Shown here: piece after piece, positions 28,352 through 37,905 of the stretch
Numbering within the stretch: position 1 is the first letter of the stretch
How the letters are laid out: every line of letters begins with the position of its first letter
Assembly (NCBI GenBank): GCA_938034385.1
Contig: CALHLC010000030.1
Coordinates: 22,624-86,623 of the forward strand
Reading direction: 5' to 3'
DNA: 64,000 nt
Origin: an uncultured Bacteriovoracaceae bacterium
GTDB lineage: Bacteria; Bdellovibrionota; Bacteriovoracia; Bacteriovoracales; Bacteriovoracaceae
Notes under the pieces: model-generated
What the model was told of the DNA's origin: nothing
Databases searched by the model: none
What the model saw: only the letters and a program-made list of their open reading frames with translations
Program-made: the position numbers and the translations under genes

Positions 28352-30052
28352 TTAATCTGCCGATGAGTTAAGTACGGCCTGTTCTAAAGTAGTTACTCCT
28401 TGAGCAACTTTTATTAATGCACTCATCCTAAGAGTTCTCATCCCTTCATATATTGCCATTTCTTTAATTTCATCTGTTGAAGCACCATCAATAATTAATT
28501 CCTTAATTCTTCGAGACATTTGTAAAACCTCATGAATCGCAACTCGGCCTTTATAACCTGTCTGATTACAATGATGACAACCTTCTCCTATATATGCCTT
28601 TACTTTTTTTGCTGAACTTGGATGCATCCCTAAAGAAACAAATTCTTTGTCTGCGTCACCTACTTCTACTTTACATTTTTCACAGATTCTTTTGCATAAC
28701 CTTTGAGCAGTAACGATACTTAGAGACGATGTAACCAAAAATGGCTCTATCCCTAAATTCAACAAACGCGTAATTGTTGAAGGAGCATCGTTTGTATGCA
28801 GAGTTGAAAATACAAAGTGACCAGTCAAAGCGGCTTCAACGGCCATCTCTCCAACTTCAGTATCTCTAATCTCTCCAACCATTATAATATCTGGATCTTG
28901 TCTCAAGAATGATTTTAACGCCCTAGCAAAATCTAAACCAATATCTTTTCTAACATTTACCTGGTTAATCCCTTCAAGGTTAAACTCACATGGATCTTCT
29001 GCAGTTGAAATATTTGTTCCTTCAACATTTAACTCCATTAAAGATGAATACAAAGTTGTTGTTTTCCCACTACCAGTTGGTCCTGTTACTAATGCCATTC
29101 CAAAGGGTTTCTTTATCCCGTCTTTGAAAACTTTCAATTGTGGTTCTGTAAATCCTAACTTAGTCATATCTAGCTCAAGGTTTGTAGAGTCAAGAAGTCT
29201 TAGAACAACTTTCTCACCAAACAAGGTCGGGATAGATGAAACTCGATAATCAATGGGACTTCCACCCATAACTAATTTCATACGTCCATCTTGAGGTAAT
29301 CTTTTTTCTGAAATATCTAATTTTGACATAATTTTAAATCTTGAAATAATTGCCAAGGCCAAAGATTTTGGAGGAGTACTTATTTCAAACAAAGTCCCAT
29401 CTATTCTAAATCGAACACGAAATTTTTTCTCATAAGGTTCAACATGAATATCTGAAGCTCCCCTATAATATGCATCTCCCAAAATATGATTCACCAAAGA
29501 AACAACGTCTCCAGTAATATTGTCTAGAATCTGTTTTTCACTTTCTTCAACTTCATCAGTATCAACTTCTTCAAGTGTATCAACTAATTCTTTTACAGAG
29601 ATTTTTACTTTATTAAATAAACTCTCCCAAATAGAAATAGTACATAATACAATTTCACAAGGCTTATCTAATAACTCACTTATATCCTTTAAGTGATTTT
29701 TAGCAAGTGGATCAAAAGAAGTTAATATAATTTTATTTTCTACTTCATTTACAGGTATCACTCTATACCGCTCAACAAGTCTTTTTTGAAACATTGATAG
29801 TCGCTCGATAGGTATCTCTGAAACTTTTAACTTCATAAGAGTATAATCATGCGCCTCTGCCATAAGATGCATAAACCGATTCTCATCAAAGTTCTCAAGA
29901 GCTGGTAAAAAGAATTCACCAAAAGGGTGTTTCTTATGAGTAACATCAATAATTTTTAACTCTTTTTGAGTTGCCATTCCTGTGCCACTTACTAATGTAA
30001 TAAAATCTTCATTAATCATAGTTTTACCTATGATATTATTCGGCATATTCAC
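28352..30052 (-). CDS. pilB: type IV pilus extension ATPase PilB
   Basis: This 566-residue GspE-family ATPase drives pilus polymerisation. An N-terminal GspE/MshEN domain (about 10-150) precedes the motor, with Walker A TGPTGSGKTTT near residue 328, Walker B DPDIIMVGEIRD and GHFVFSTLHTND. The zinc-binding tetracysteine module reads CKRICEKC and CHHC. The start may be GTG 30052 or ATG 30046. It is the first pilus gene in the run, directly downstream of ribF. Confidence 0.96.
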   Translation of the reverse strand: MNMPNNIIGKTMINEDFITLVSGTGMATQKELKIIDVTHKKHPFGEFFLPALENFDENRFMHLMAEAHDYTLMKLKVSEIPIERLSMFQKRLVERYRVIPVNEVENKIILTSFDPLAKNHLKDISELLDKPCEIVLCTISIWESLFNKVKISVKELVDTLEEVDTDEVEESEKQILDNITGDVVSLVNHILGDAYYRGASDIHVEPYEKKFRVRFRIDGTLFEISTPPKSLALAIISRFKIMSKLDISEKRLPQDGRMKLVMGGSPIDYRVSSIPTLFGEKVVLRLLDSTNLELDMTKLGFTEPQLKVFKDGIKKPFGMALVTGPTGSGKTTTLYSSLMELNVEGTNISTAEDPCEFNLEGINQVNVRKDIGLDFARALKSFLRQDPDIIMVGEIRDTEVGEMAVEAALTGHFVFSTLHTNDAPSTITRLLNLGIEPFLVTSSLSIVTAQRLCKRICEKCKVEVGDADKEFVSLGMHPSSAKKVKAYIGEGCHHCNQTGYKGRVAIHEVLQMSRRIKELIIDGASTDEIKEMAIYEGMRTLRMSALIKVAQGVTTLEQAVLNSSAD

Positions 30053-30117
30053 TGCAATACTTAAAATGCTGAAGCGATCAGGAATGCTAGGAAAAGATTG
30101 CTCTTTATTGGATATAA

Positions 30118-31050
30118 TTACAAATTTTTGAAATAGTCTTTCACTTTTGAAACATCCTGAGTAATTTGATCAACAAGACTGTTTACAGATTTGAACTTTT
30201 TTTCATCTCTGATTCTGTCGATAAAAGAAACTTCTAAGACTTCTCCATAAATATTTTCATCAAAATCTAGAATATGTGATTCAACAACGGATTCTTGGCT
30301 ATCTTTGAAAGTAGGTTTTGTTCCAACATTTGTAATTGATTGATATGTTCTATCGGAGCAAGTAACACGAGAAATATATACTCCATTTTTAGGAATTAAC
30401 TGATTACTTGGGAGTTCTATATTTGCTGTAGGGAAACCAATCTTTCTTCCTCTTCCATCTCCTCTCACTATAACTCCACTTAAAGTGAAGTTGCGACCCA
30501 AGAGTCCATTTACTTTTTTTATTTCCCCATCAGAGATTAAAGTTCTTATTTGACTTGAACTAATAGCGATATCATCTAGTTTAAATGATTTTGATGATTG
30601 GACTTCTACTTCAAGATTTTTTTCTCGAATAAACTTTTCTAATTCTTCCTTCCCCCCAGATTTATTCGACCCAAAAGAAAAGTCATGACCTAAAAGAATA
30701 AAACTTAAATTTTTCTCAACAAAGATATGTTGATTTAAAAACTCAGATGGACTCAAAGTGGAAAAGTCTCTATTAAACCCTAACTCAATATAATAATCCA
30801 TCCCAAGAGTTCCTATAACTTTCTCTTTTTCTTCATAAGAAGACAGAAGTCTAAAATCAGCCGGGTTTAATATTTCTCTAGGGTGAGGGTTAAAAGTAAG
30901 AAGAATACTCTTCAAAATTCTTTGTTTAGTAATGTCGACAAGTTTATTTAATACGAATTGATGACCTAAGTGAACTCCGTCAAAATTACCAATCGCCAGA
31001 GCATAACTATGCTCTTGAGGTAGGTCCTTCAATGACTTCAATTTCATCAT
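30118..31050 (-). CDS. ribF: bifunctional riboflavin kinase / FAD synthetase
   Basis: The 310-residue enzyme makes FMN and FAD from riboflavin. The N-terminal nucleotidyltransferase domain has AIGNFDGVHLGHQ (residues 18-30) and ISSSQIRTLI. The C-terminal flavokinase domain has GRGRKIGFPTANI and VTNVGTKPTF. The only plausible starts (ATG 31050 or 31047) lie inside the 3' end of batD, giving a 41-44 bp overlap in another frame. That is large for this window and suggests coupled translation. Confidence 0.95.
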   Translation of the reverse strand: MMKLKSLKDLPQEHSYALAIGNFDGVHLGHQFVLNKLVDITKQRILKSILLTFNPHPREILNPADFRLLSSYEEKEKVIGTLGMDYYIELGFNRDFSTLSPSEFLNQHIFVEKNLSFILLGHDFSFGSNKSGGKEELEKFIREKNLEVEVQSSKSFKLDDIAISSSQIRTLISDGEIKKVNGLLGRNFTLSGVIVRGDGRGRKIGFPTANIELPSNQLIPKNGVYISRVTCSDRTYQSITNVGTKPTFKDSQESVVESHILDFDENIYGEVLEVSFIDRIRDEKKFKSVNSLVDQITQDVSKVKDYFKNL

Positions 31051-32665
31051 AATCTTTATTCTTATTAATTAGTCTCTCTACTTCATTAAAGTATTTTTTC
31101 TCAAAAGTCATCTTTGATTGTTCTTTTTTAACTGAATAATTCGCATGTGACTTAGAATCAAGTAGTTTCAAAAAATATATTTTGCCACTTTCACTTAAAT
31201 CTGAATTTTTAACCTTCTCTCTCGCTGTAGCAGCTTTAACATCAAGCTTATCCAAATATCTATATACTAAAGGATAACTAAGCTTGGATTTTTTTATCTC
31301 TCCAATTTCACCCGTTGCAAATAATCCTGATAGTTTTCCAAAGCCTCCAATAATCCAAAGACTTGTTATTAATAATCCTAATCCAATAAAAATATTTATT
31401 GTCTTATGGAAACTACCTACCCACGAATTTCCCATTGATAAAAATGGCCCCACGATAGAGTTAGGATTAATGATTGGAGCTCCTATAGGCTTTAGATCAT
31501 TGCTTCCTGCAGCAAATTCACTTCCACCTCTAACTATAATCTTAGGCATATCAATATACCTGGTAACATATTTTTTCTGAGCTGGATCAAAGAAACTTAA
31601 AGGGATTTTCCTTGCTTCAACTTCAGCATTATATTTAGGAAGAAAAGTTAAATTAAATGTCTTAGTCGCTTCATAATTTCTATGAGGATCAATTTTTGAA
31701 CTACTTTCAAAACTCTCAAACCTTTCTTCATCTAAGAAAATTGGAGCTTTATATGTTTCTAAGTTTCCTCTACCTCTAATAGTATACTTTATTTCTATAG
31801 GTTCATTGACTAAAACTTTTTCCTTGTTAACTGAGAATTCAATTTTATGATCACCTACCAAACCAGTGAATGATTCATCACGACCTTCAAGCGGAAGCTC
31901 TTTTACGTCCATAATAATTTCTTTACTCGCATAAGTTTTTTTTCTTTTATCAGAAAAACCAAATCCAAAACCTCCAAACCGTGAATTATTTGACCTTACA
32001 GGATAGGTTGCTTCAGCAATTAATGGATCAATTTTAGCATTTAAAACATTAGGATAAACTGCTCCAGAATAGAGAGAGAATCTTTCATAAGGCTTCCCTT
32101 TATAGTTTGTTCTCGATTTCCCTTGAGTTTCAGGAGAAAACCTATTGAAAAAATCGTTTAACTCTGGAAACTTTAAAATATTATGATTAATCGTTTGTAC
32201 CCTTCTATACAGGTAATACTTCAAGATAACTTGCTCTCCAAGAAAAACAGACTTCTTGCTTGGTATAGCAACAACAAAAATATTTTCATCTTGCACTTGA
32301 TCTTTCACAACTTCGAATTGAACTTTCTTTTTATATAATTCAGTATCTGAGCCCGCTACGGCATGAAGGTTTTTAATAGCTGCACTTCCTACTTTTAATG
32401 CTTTAAAAGTATACTTAAAGTTATGCCCTTGAGTCTTAGTCATCTTTCCATTGATAATAGTGATATTAGAGGAATAACCCTCTTTTTTTTCAGCAACTAA
32501 TTCCAAGTTTTCTAAATTAAAGTTCACCTCTGGCTTTGATGAACTTGAAACCTTAACTGACACATCAAAGACTTCTCCAACTCCTACTGGCGAGTCTGGC
32601 CCATTAACAGAAATTTCTATCCCGAAAATATTAAAACTCATTAGTAATATTATTAATAACTTCAC
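31007..32665 (-). CDS. batD: BatD-like membrane protein of the aerotolerance operon
   Basis: The 552-residue protein has a signal peptide (VKLLIILLMSFNIFGIE) and a long periplasmic region with repeated beta domains. These include EIKYTIRGRGNLETYKAP, a typical BatD segment. A membrane helix (about 440-462) and a short cytoplasmic tail follow. The start is set at GTG 32665, which overlaps the batB stop (GTGA) with AAGGAG at correct spacing; TTG 32668 is also possible. BatD proteins accompany MoxR-DUF58-VWA complexes at the inner membrane and are linked to stress tolerance in several bacteria; the biochemical role is unsettled. Confidence 0.88.
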   Translation of the reverse strand: MKLLIILLMSFNIFGIEISVNGPDSPVGVGEVFDVSVKVSSSSKPEVNFNLENLELVAEKKEGYSSNITIINGKMTKTQGHNFKYTFKALKVGSAAIKNLHAVAGSDTELYKKKVQFEVVKDQVQDENIFVVAIPSKKSVFLGEQVILKYYLYRRVQTINHNILKFPELNDFFNRFSPETQGKSRTNYKGKPYERFSLYSGAVYPNVLNAKIDPLIAEATYPVRSNNSRFGGFGFGFSDKRKKTYASKEIIMDVKELPLEGRDESFTGLVGDHKIEFSVNKEKVLVNEPIEIKYTIRGRGNLETYKAPIFLDEERFESFESSSKIDPHRNYEATKTFNLTFLPKYNAEVEARKIPLSFFDPAQKKYVTRYIDMPKIIVRGGSEFAAGSNDLKPIGAPIINPNSIVGPFLSMGNSWVGSFHKTINIFIGLGLLITSLWIIGGFGKLSGLFATGEIGEIKKSKLSYPLVYRYLDKLDVKAATAREKVKNSDLSESGKIYFLKLLDSKSHANYSVKKEQSKMTFEKKYFNEVERLINKNKDYDEIEVIEGPTSRA

Positions 32666-34317
32666 CAATCTCTCCTTGCACTTCCCTTACGCTCTCCGGT
32701 CTTTGTATCCATATATTTTTTTTGCATATTATTATCTTCATCAACAAGTTGCTTTAACACAGTAGGCAGATCTTTCATTTTATCTTTTTTGGAACCTTGC
32801 TTTTTCTTTTTATCTTTAGGTTCTTGACCAGAGCTTGGCTGTTTTGATTCATCATCTCCTTCTCCTGACTCTTTTTTCTCTTGTCCTTGTTTTCCACCCT
32901 TTTTTTGTTGTTGCTTCTTTGCCTCTCTTAAAGCTAAAAGTGTATTTTCTCGTACCTTCTCTTTTAGATCTTTGTACTTTTCACCACTTTTATTCTTTAA
33001 AAAATCATTCACCTTATCTAATTTTTTTAAAGCACCACCAAATTTCTTATCTTTTAAATCTGCAGTGGCCCAGTTGAAATAATCACTTTTATTACTCTCA
33101 TTTATTCCTTTCAAATTTTCTTCATATAGATGTCTCGCTTTATCTGTATTATCAGATCTAAGATAAGTCTGAGCAAGATCAAGCTTCTCATCTGTACTAA
33201 GTCCACTTTTTTTCCATTTTTCTAAATACTTTTCTTGTTTGGCTTCTAACTTCTTTTGCTCTTTTTGTTTTTGCTCATCTATTAAATTTTTCTTTTCTCC
33301 AAATTGAGGTTGAGACTTTAAGTTGATAGATAAAAAACATATTATCGAAATCGCTAAATATGGATTTGTCATACTCAATAAATATCCAAGTATTAAAAAA
33401 ATAATCCCAGGCAACATTAAGTATTGAGTCAAAACAGGTCTTGTACTGACTGTATCGGTGACCGATTTAAATTTATCTGATTGATTAAAAAAGCTTAAGA
33501 TTTCTTTAGTTGGTAAGGAATAACTAGTCGCCAACCAAGATTTTGAATACTTGCTAAGTTTTTGAATCTCTTCTAAGTTTTTCTTATCAAGCTTACTAAC
33601 TACAGCTTTCCCATTTTGTTTTTTAAAACCAGACCCTTGACCAAATCTATTCTTAAGAGGGATTTTCGCACCTTTTTTTGTTCCTATCCCAACTATTGCT
33701 AAATTTATATCACTAGAGATCTCTCTTAAATCATCATCAGAATCTTCTACATCCGTATATAGAACAATATTTCCACTACCATTGCCACTGACTTTTAAGT
33801 ATTGAACTGCTTCATCTATGGCCTTCATCAAACTAGTTCCACCACCAATGGCCTTTCTTTGCTCTACTCCAGATATCCTTGCATCTAATAAATCTTGATC
33901 AGCAGTAAAGGGTACTATTCTTTTAGTATTATCAGAAAACAGGATTACCGAGATTCTGTGACCTATAGCATTTTTCACAAAATGCCTTGCTAAGAATACG
34001 GCCTTTCCTATTCTATTAGGCCTAACATCCTCTGCTTGCATACTTAAAGAGTTATCAATAAGTAAAATAGTTTTTTGTTCTGAAACTTGATCTTCTCGAC
34101 TAGACTCTGCTCCTCTTAAGTCTAACAAAGAAAATGCTAAGAAGCTTATTCCTATAATGACAAAAGTACTTGAAACTTTCGATTTTAAATTTCTATTATA
34201 AAACCAATGATCCCTTACCCAATTGAAAAATTTATTTTCTTGTCTCAAGGCAAAGAAAGCAAACAAGAAACTTAAGATCATTACAAATATAAAATAGTTT
34301 TTATAAAGAAAACTCAA
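32662..34317 (-). CDS. batB: BatB-type VWA protein fused to a BatC-like TPR domain
   Basis: The 551-residue protein has two N-terminal membrane helices (about 8-22 and 48-66), a von Willebrand A domain (about 80-270) with MIDAS LLIDNSLSMQAED, and further helices near 297-335. TPR units (about 370-460, QTYLRSDNTDKARHLYEENL) precede a Lys/Gln/Gly-rich low-complexity tail. It corresponds to BatB plus BatC in one chain, which in other genomes are often separate genes. The start is TTG with GGGAGG upstream, overlapping the batA stop. Confidence 0.88.
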   Translation of the reverse strand: MSFLYKNYFIFVMILSFLFAFFALRQENKFFNWVRDHWFYNRNLKSKVSSTFVIIGISFLAFSLLDLRGAESSREDQVSEQKTILLIDNSLSMQAEDVRPNRIGKAVFLARHFVKNAIGHRISVILFSDNTKRIVPFTADQDLLDARISGVEQRKAIGGGTSLMKAIDEAVQYLKVSGNGSGNIVLYTDVEDSDDDLREISSDINLAIVGIGTKKGAKIPLKNRFGQGSGFKKQNGKAVVSKLDKKNLEEIQKLSKYSKSWLATSYSLPTKEILSFFNQSDKFKSVTDTVSTRPVLTQYLMLPGIIFLILGYLLSMTNPYLAISIICFLSINLKSQPQFGEKKNLIDEQKQKEQKKLEAKQEKYLEKWKKSGLSTDEKLDLAQTYLRSDNTDKARHLYEENLKGINESNKSDYFNWATADLKDKKFGGALKKLDKVNDFLKNKSGEKYKDLKEKVRENTLLALREAKKQQQKKGGKQGQEKKESGEGDDESKQPSSGQEPKDKKKKQGSKKDKMKDLPTVLKQLVDEDNNMQKKYMDTKTGERKGSARRDW

Positions 34318-35276
34318 TACGCCTCCCTTAATACAAATCTTTTTAATAGCTCAGCAAGAAAAAACAGAATAAACCCTATCAATAAGTATTCATGATATAA
34401 TTCCTTATATAGTCTTTGATTTTTTATTTTTATCTTTGTTCTTTCTAATTTTTCAATTTCATTTAATATTTGCTTCAATGCCGACTTATCTCTTGCTCGA
34501 AAACTCTTAGCTCCAGTAAGATCAGAAATTTTCTTTAAGGTTTTTAAGTCAATTGATCCTCCAGGAATTCTTTGAAAACCTGGCAATCCTCCAAAGCCAG
34601 GAAGAGAGGCATCACGATCAGACCCAAGCCCTATAGTATATACCTTAATTCCATAATTTTTTGCCTGTTCCGCCGCTTCCATTGGAGTTAAGTTCCCAAC
34701 ATTACTAACCCCATCAGTTAGTAAAATAATAACTTTCTTTTTTGTCTCACTGGCCTGAGATCTAGCAACAGCAAGTGCAAGTGCATCACCAATATTCGTT
34801 CCAGAACCAAGACGACCAACTGAAATATCACCCATAAACTTTGTAATAATAGAAGAGTCGGTTGTTAAAGGAAGTAAAGTAAAAACCTTTTCCGAGAATA
34901 ATATAATACCTATTCGATCATTTGGTCTCATTTTGGCAAACTCAGCAAGTTTTTCTTTCGCAACCTCTAATCTGTCTGGTTTTAAGTCTTGAGCTAGCAT
35001 TGATCTAGAAACATCAACGACTAAAAAAATATCTTTCACATTCTTCGTGTTATTCGAATAACTAAGAGGCTCTCTAGGAAAACTTAATGAATAAGTAATA
35101 TAAGAAAGACCTACTAGCCCTAATAAATAAATAAATCCTTTACCTATTAAAAGTACATCTGATTTTTTGCTTGCCTTAAAAATTAATCCTTTTTGAAAAA
35201 ACTTCCAAAAACTCAAGCTCCAAATAAAGATAAGGATTAAACCTAGAATAGAATAATACCATGATTTATATTCCAT
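34314..35276 (-). CDS. batA: BatA-type VWA membrane protein
   Basis: This 320-residue protein has N-terminal helices (about 9-27, 48-65), a VWA domain with intact MIDAS (FLVVDVSRSMLAQD, then GSGTNIGDAL and LLTDGVSNVG), and a C-terminal helix (about 293-312). This is the BatA layout. It starts at an ATG overlapping the upstream stop by one base (TAATG). It presumably forms a membrane complex with BatB and receives MoxR activity. Confidence 0.9.
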   Translation of the reverse strand: MEYKSWYYSILGLILIFIWSLSFWKFFQKGLIFKASKKSDVLLIGKGFIYLLGLVGLSYITYSLSFPREPLSYSNNTKNVKDIFLVVDVSRSMLAQDLKPDRLEVAKEKLAEFAKMRPNDRIGIILFSEKVFTLLPLTTDSSIITKFMGDISVGRLGSGTNIGDALALAVARSQASETKKKVIILLTDGVSNVGNLTPMEAAEQAKNYGIKVYTIGLGSDRDASLPGFGGLPGFQRIPGGSIDLKTLKKISDLTGAKSFRARDKSALKQILNEIEKLERTKIKIKNQRLYKELYHEYLLIGFILFFLAELLKRFVLREAY

Positions 35277-35998
35277 TACAGGTTACTCCTAAAAGAATTA
35301 AATGCCTTTTTTATTTTTTGTAGATCTAATTCATCCCAATCTTTTTTATACTGGACCTCATTTAATTCATCAAAGAATGCATTACTTTTAATCGAAAATA
35401 ATTTCTCTAAGCTTTTTTTCCCTTTATATATTTCTTCAAAATCTTGTCTTGTTTTTGCTCTATCTAAGCTCAATTTCCATTCTCTTTTTAACTTGTTTCT
35501 ATTTGCTGTTTTTGTTCTATTTCTATTTTTCTTAAATACAAATGCTCCCAAGCTTAATAGTAATAACCCTAGAATTGAAAAAACTATCCATATACTTGCT
35601 TTAGACTTATTAACTTTTTTCACATCTTTCTTAAAAACATGAAATTCTTGAATGTTTTTAGCAAACTCTTTACTAAAAAGTTCTGGATTATTCACTCTGA
35701 AGCTATTTTTTGCAATTTGGAAAACTTGAGCATTCATCGGAGATTCATAAATCCCATAAAGCTTAAATCTTTTTTCATCATGCTTTTTTGAATCAATTAT
35801 ATAGAAGCTACCCAGCTTAGATTTATTTTCTTTTATAAGTTCTTCTATTTCCGATATTTCTAAGTCAACACTTGTTTCCAAGTTTAGTTCAACTTTATCT
35901 CCTACTTTTATAACTTCATTCCCAACTTTGTAGATTTCACCCTCAAAGCTAAAAAGGTTAAAACTTAAAAACAATATGAATAAGAACCTATTTTTCAA
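35276..35998 (-). CDS. hypothetical membrane protein in the bat operon
   Basis: This 240-residue protein has a signal peptide (residues 1-18), about 120 periplasmic residues, one membrane helix (about 147-166, IWIVFSILGLLLLSLGAFVF) and a basic, helical cytoplasmic tail. It occupies the place between the DUF58 and batA genes where other bat operons encode a DUF4381- or BatE-like membrane protein. I cannot see enough similarity to name it. The start is TTG overlapping the upstream TGA (TTGA). Confidence 0.75.
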   Translation of the reverse strand: MKNRFLFILFLSFNLFSFEGEIYKVGNEVIKVGDKVELNLETSVDLEISEIEELIKENKSKLGSFYIIDSKKHDEKRFKLYGIYESPMNAQVFQIAKNSFRVNNPELFSKEFAKNIQEFHVFKKDVKKVNKSKASIWIVFSILGLLLLSLGAFVFKKNRNRTKTANRNKLKREWKLSLDRAKTRQDFEEIYKGKKSLEKLFSIKSNAFFDELNEVQYKKDWDELDLQKIKKAFNSFRSNL

Positions 35999-36828
35999 AC
36001 CATCTCTTTTATAAACTTTTCTAAGTATTTTTCTTTTATACCTAATATCTTTATTTTTTTGTCTATTTCTTTTTTGACCTCAGAGTTTTTAAAAAATGTT
36101 AGAGCACTTCTTTTCAAACCTCTTGATTTAAAACTAAAAGGAAACGATTGCTCATTATCTAAAGGACTCTGCAATTTAAAACAATTAAAGTTTTTATGCC
36201 CACAAAAGCTCTCTATCGTTTCAGAAAATTCTTCTTCATAAAAGTCAGACAAAAATATAGTTTCTTTTTTCTTGGCCAAGTTTGATTTTAATATTTTAAT
36301 TTTCTGATCACTGTCCATTGTCACAAAATTGGAATCACGTACTAAAATCTTTCCATCATTTGATAAGAATCCTTTTTTTTCCAAGTACGAAACAAGTTGA
36401 ATAATTCCTTTTTTCCCTGAGCTTTTAGGTAATTGAATTATTTCATCTGTAAAAAGAACTACTTTTTGATAGTCCTTTGTTTCTTCAGCGATTAAATAAA
36501 TCATACAAACTATTTCTAAGGCCATTTGAAGTTTTGATACTCCTGCATAACCAGTAAACATAGTTGGACTAAAATCAACAATAGTAACTATTTCAACATT
36601 TCTCTCTTCTTCAAAAGTTTTTACATAAGTTTTACCAACTGACTTAGCTGATAATTTCCAGTCTATAAACCTAACATCATCTCCCGGGTTATATATTTGG
36701 TGTTCTCTAAATTGAATTCCACTACCTCTAAATTTTGATTTAAACATACCTACGGTATAAGAGTTTGCTTTTTTAAATAAATTTGCCTGGAGTCTAGAGA
36801 CAACTCTTTCTATTTCAATTAAGTTCAT
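35995..36828 (-). CDS. DUF58 domain protein
   Basis: The 277-residue soluble protein has the DUF58 motif YNPGDDVRFIDWKLSAKSVGKTYVKTFEEE (residues about 47-75), followed by a VWA-like domain (VEIVTIVDFSPTMFTG). DUF58 proteins occur next to MoxR ATPases and Bat proteins and are thought to act as adaptors. It starts three bases after moxR and its TGA overlaps the next start. Confidence 0.92.
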   Translation of the reverse strand: MNLIEIERVVSRLQANLFKKANSYTVGMFKSKFRGSGIQFREHQIYNPGDDVRFIDWKLSAKSVGKTYVKTFEEERNVEIVTIVDFSPTMFTGYAGVSKLQMALEIVCMIYLIAEETKDYQKVVLFTDEIIQLPKSSGKKGIIQLVSYLEKKGFLSNDGKILVRDSNFVTMDSDQKIKILKSNLAKKKETIFLSDFYEEEFSETIESFCGHKNFNCFKLQSPLDNEQSFPFSFKSRGLKRSALTFFKNSEVKKEIDKKIKILGIKEKYLEKFIKEMV

Positions 36829-36831
36829 TTC

Positions 36832-37779
36832 TTATAAGCACTTACTTGCAATTTTAGTCACTACTTCTTCTACATTCATATTATCAATAATTGCTTCATA
36901 AGATAAAACAACCCTATGTCCTAATACCGCAGGTATAATTGATAATAAGTGATCAGGACTAACAAAGTCCCTTCCTTCTAAAAACGCTTTGAATCTCGAA
37001 ATTTTATACAACCAAATGGATGCTCGAGGTGAAGCTCCTGCCGTAATGACTCCATCGAACTCTTTTATAAAATGATCTGAGCCAGGTCTTGTTGCATGAA
37101 TGATCTTAACAATTAAATTTTTCATTTTATCATCTACATAGACAGATTCTACTGATTCTTTAATTGTACTTAAATCAGCTAAAGTTAAAACTGGATCAAT
37201 TTTTCTATGAAATTCTTGCTTAAGATCTAAAACTTTTATTTCTGATTCAAAGTCAGGGTAATCAACATTAATCTTCATCATAAATCTATCAAGTTGTGCT
37301 TCTGGAAGGTTATATGTTCCTTCTTGCTCGATTGGATTCTGTGTCGCCAGAACAACAAAAGGTTTTTTCAAAAGATGTGTATCATCTCCAATCGTAACTT
37401 GTTTTTCTGCCATTGATTCTAATAAAGCCGCTTGAACTTTTGCAGGAGATCTATTGATCTCATCTGCTAACAAGATTTGAGTAAATATCGGACCAAACTT
37501 TGTAGTAAACTCTTCTTTTGATTGGTTATAAACCATGGTTCCAATTAAATCAGAGGGAAGAAGATCTGGAGTAAATTGAACTCTTTTAAAATCAAGGTCA
37601 CAAAGCTTACTCATAGTAGATACACTTAGTGTTTTACCTAGACCTGGCATCCCTTCAATAAGAAGGTGGCCTTCACTAACAAGGGCACATAATATTCCTT
37701 CAAGCATATTGTCTTGACCAAAAACTACTTTTTTACCTTCATTAATTGTTGTGTGTACTTTTTCTAAAATTGCTGACAT
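36832..37779 (-). CDS. MoxR-family AAA+ ATPase
   Basis: The 315-residue AAA+ ATPase has Walker A EGMPGLGKT near 42-50, Walker B LLADEINRSP near 106 and the MoxR signature ATQNPIEQEGTYNLPEAQLDRF. The C-terminal lid domain reads TAGASPRASIWLYKISRF. MoxR ATPases act as chaperones for VWA/DUF58 partners, here encoded immediately downstream. It is the first gene of the operon and has an AT-rich promoter region. Confidence 0.95.
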   Translation of the reverse strand: MSAILEKVHTTINEGKKVVFGQDNMLEGILCALVSEGHLLIEGMPGLGKTLSVSTMSKLCDLDFKRVQFTPDLLPSDLIGTMVYNQSKEEFTTKFGPIFTQILLADEINRSPAKVQAALLESMAEKQVTIGDDTHLLKKPFVVLATQNPIEQEGTYNLPEAQLDRFMMKINVDYPDFESEIKVLDLKQEFHRKIDPVLTLADLSTIKESVESVYVDDKMKNLIVKIIHATRPGSDHFIKEFDGVITAGASPRASIWLYKISRFKAFLEGRDFVSPDHLLSIIPAVLGHRVVLSYEAIIDNMNVEEVVTKIASKCL

Positions 37780-37819
37780 CGTGATTACCTCTCCATAGAC
37801 ATGAGTAATTAGTTCATCA

Positions 37820-37851
37820 ATTATAATTTAAAATTCTCGAAAATTGGTCAA
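37820..37851 (-). promoter_or_regulatory. possible promoter of the moxR-bat operon
   Basis: On the minus strand, TTGACC (37851-37846) and a consensus TATAAT (37825-37820) are separated by 20 bases, longer than the optimal 17. They lie about 40 bases before the moxR ATG in the only sizable gap upstream of this operon. Confidence 0.4.
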
Positions 37852-37905
37852 GTGATCGAGCAAAATGCTCACGTATTTCTGACATATATTTGATATGAGC
37901 GAAAT

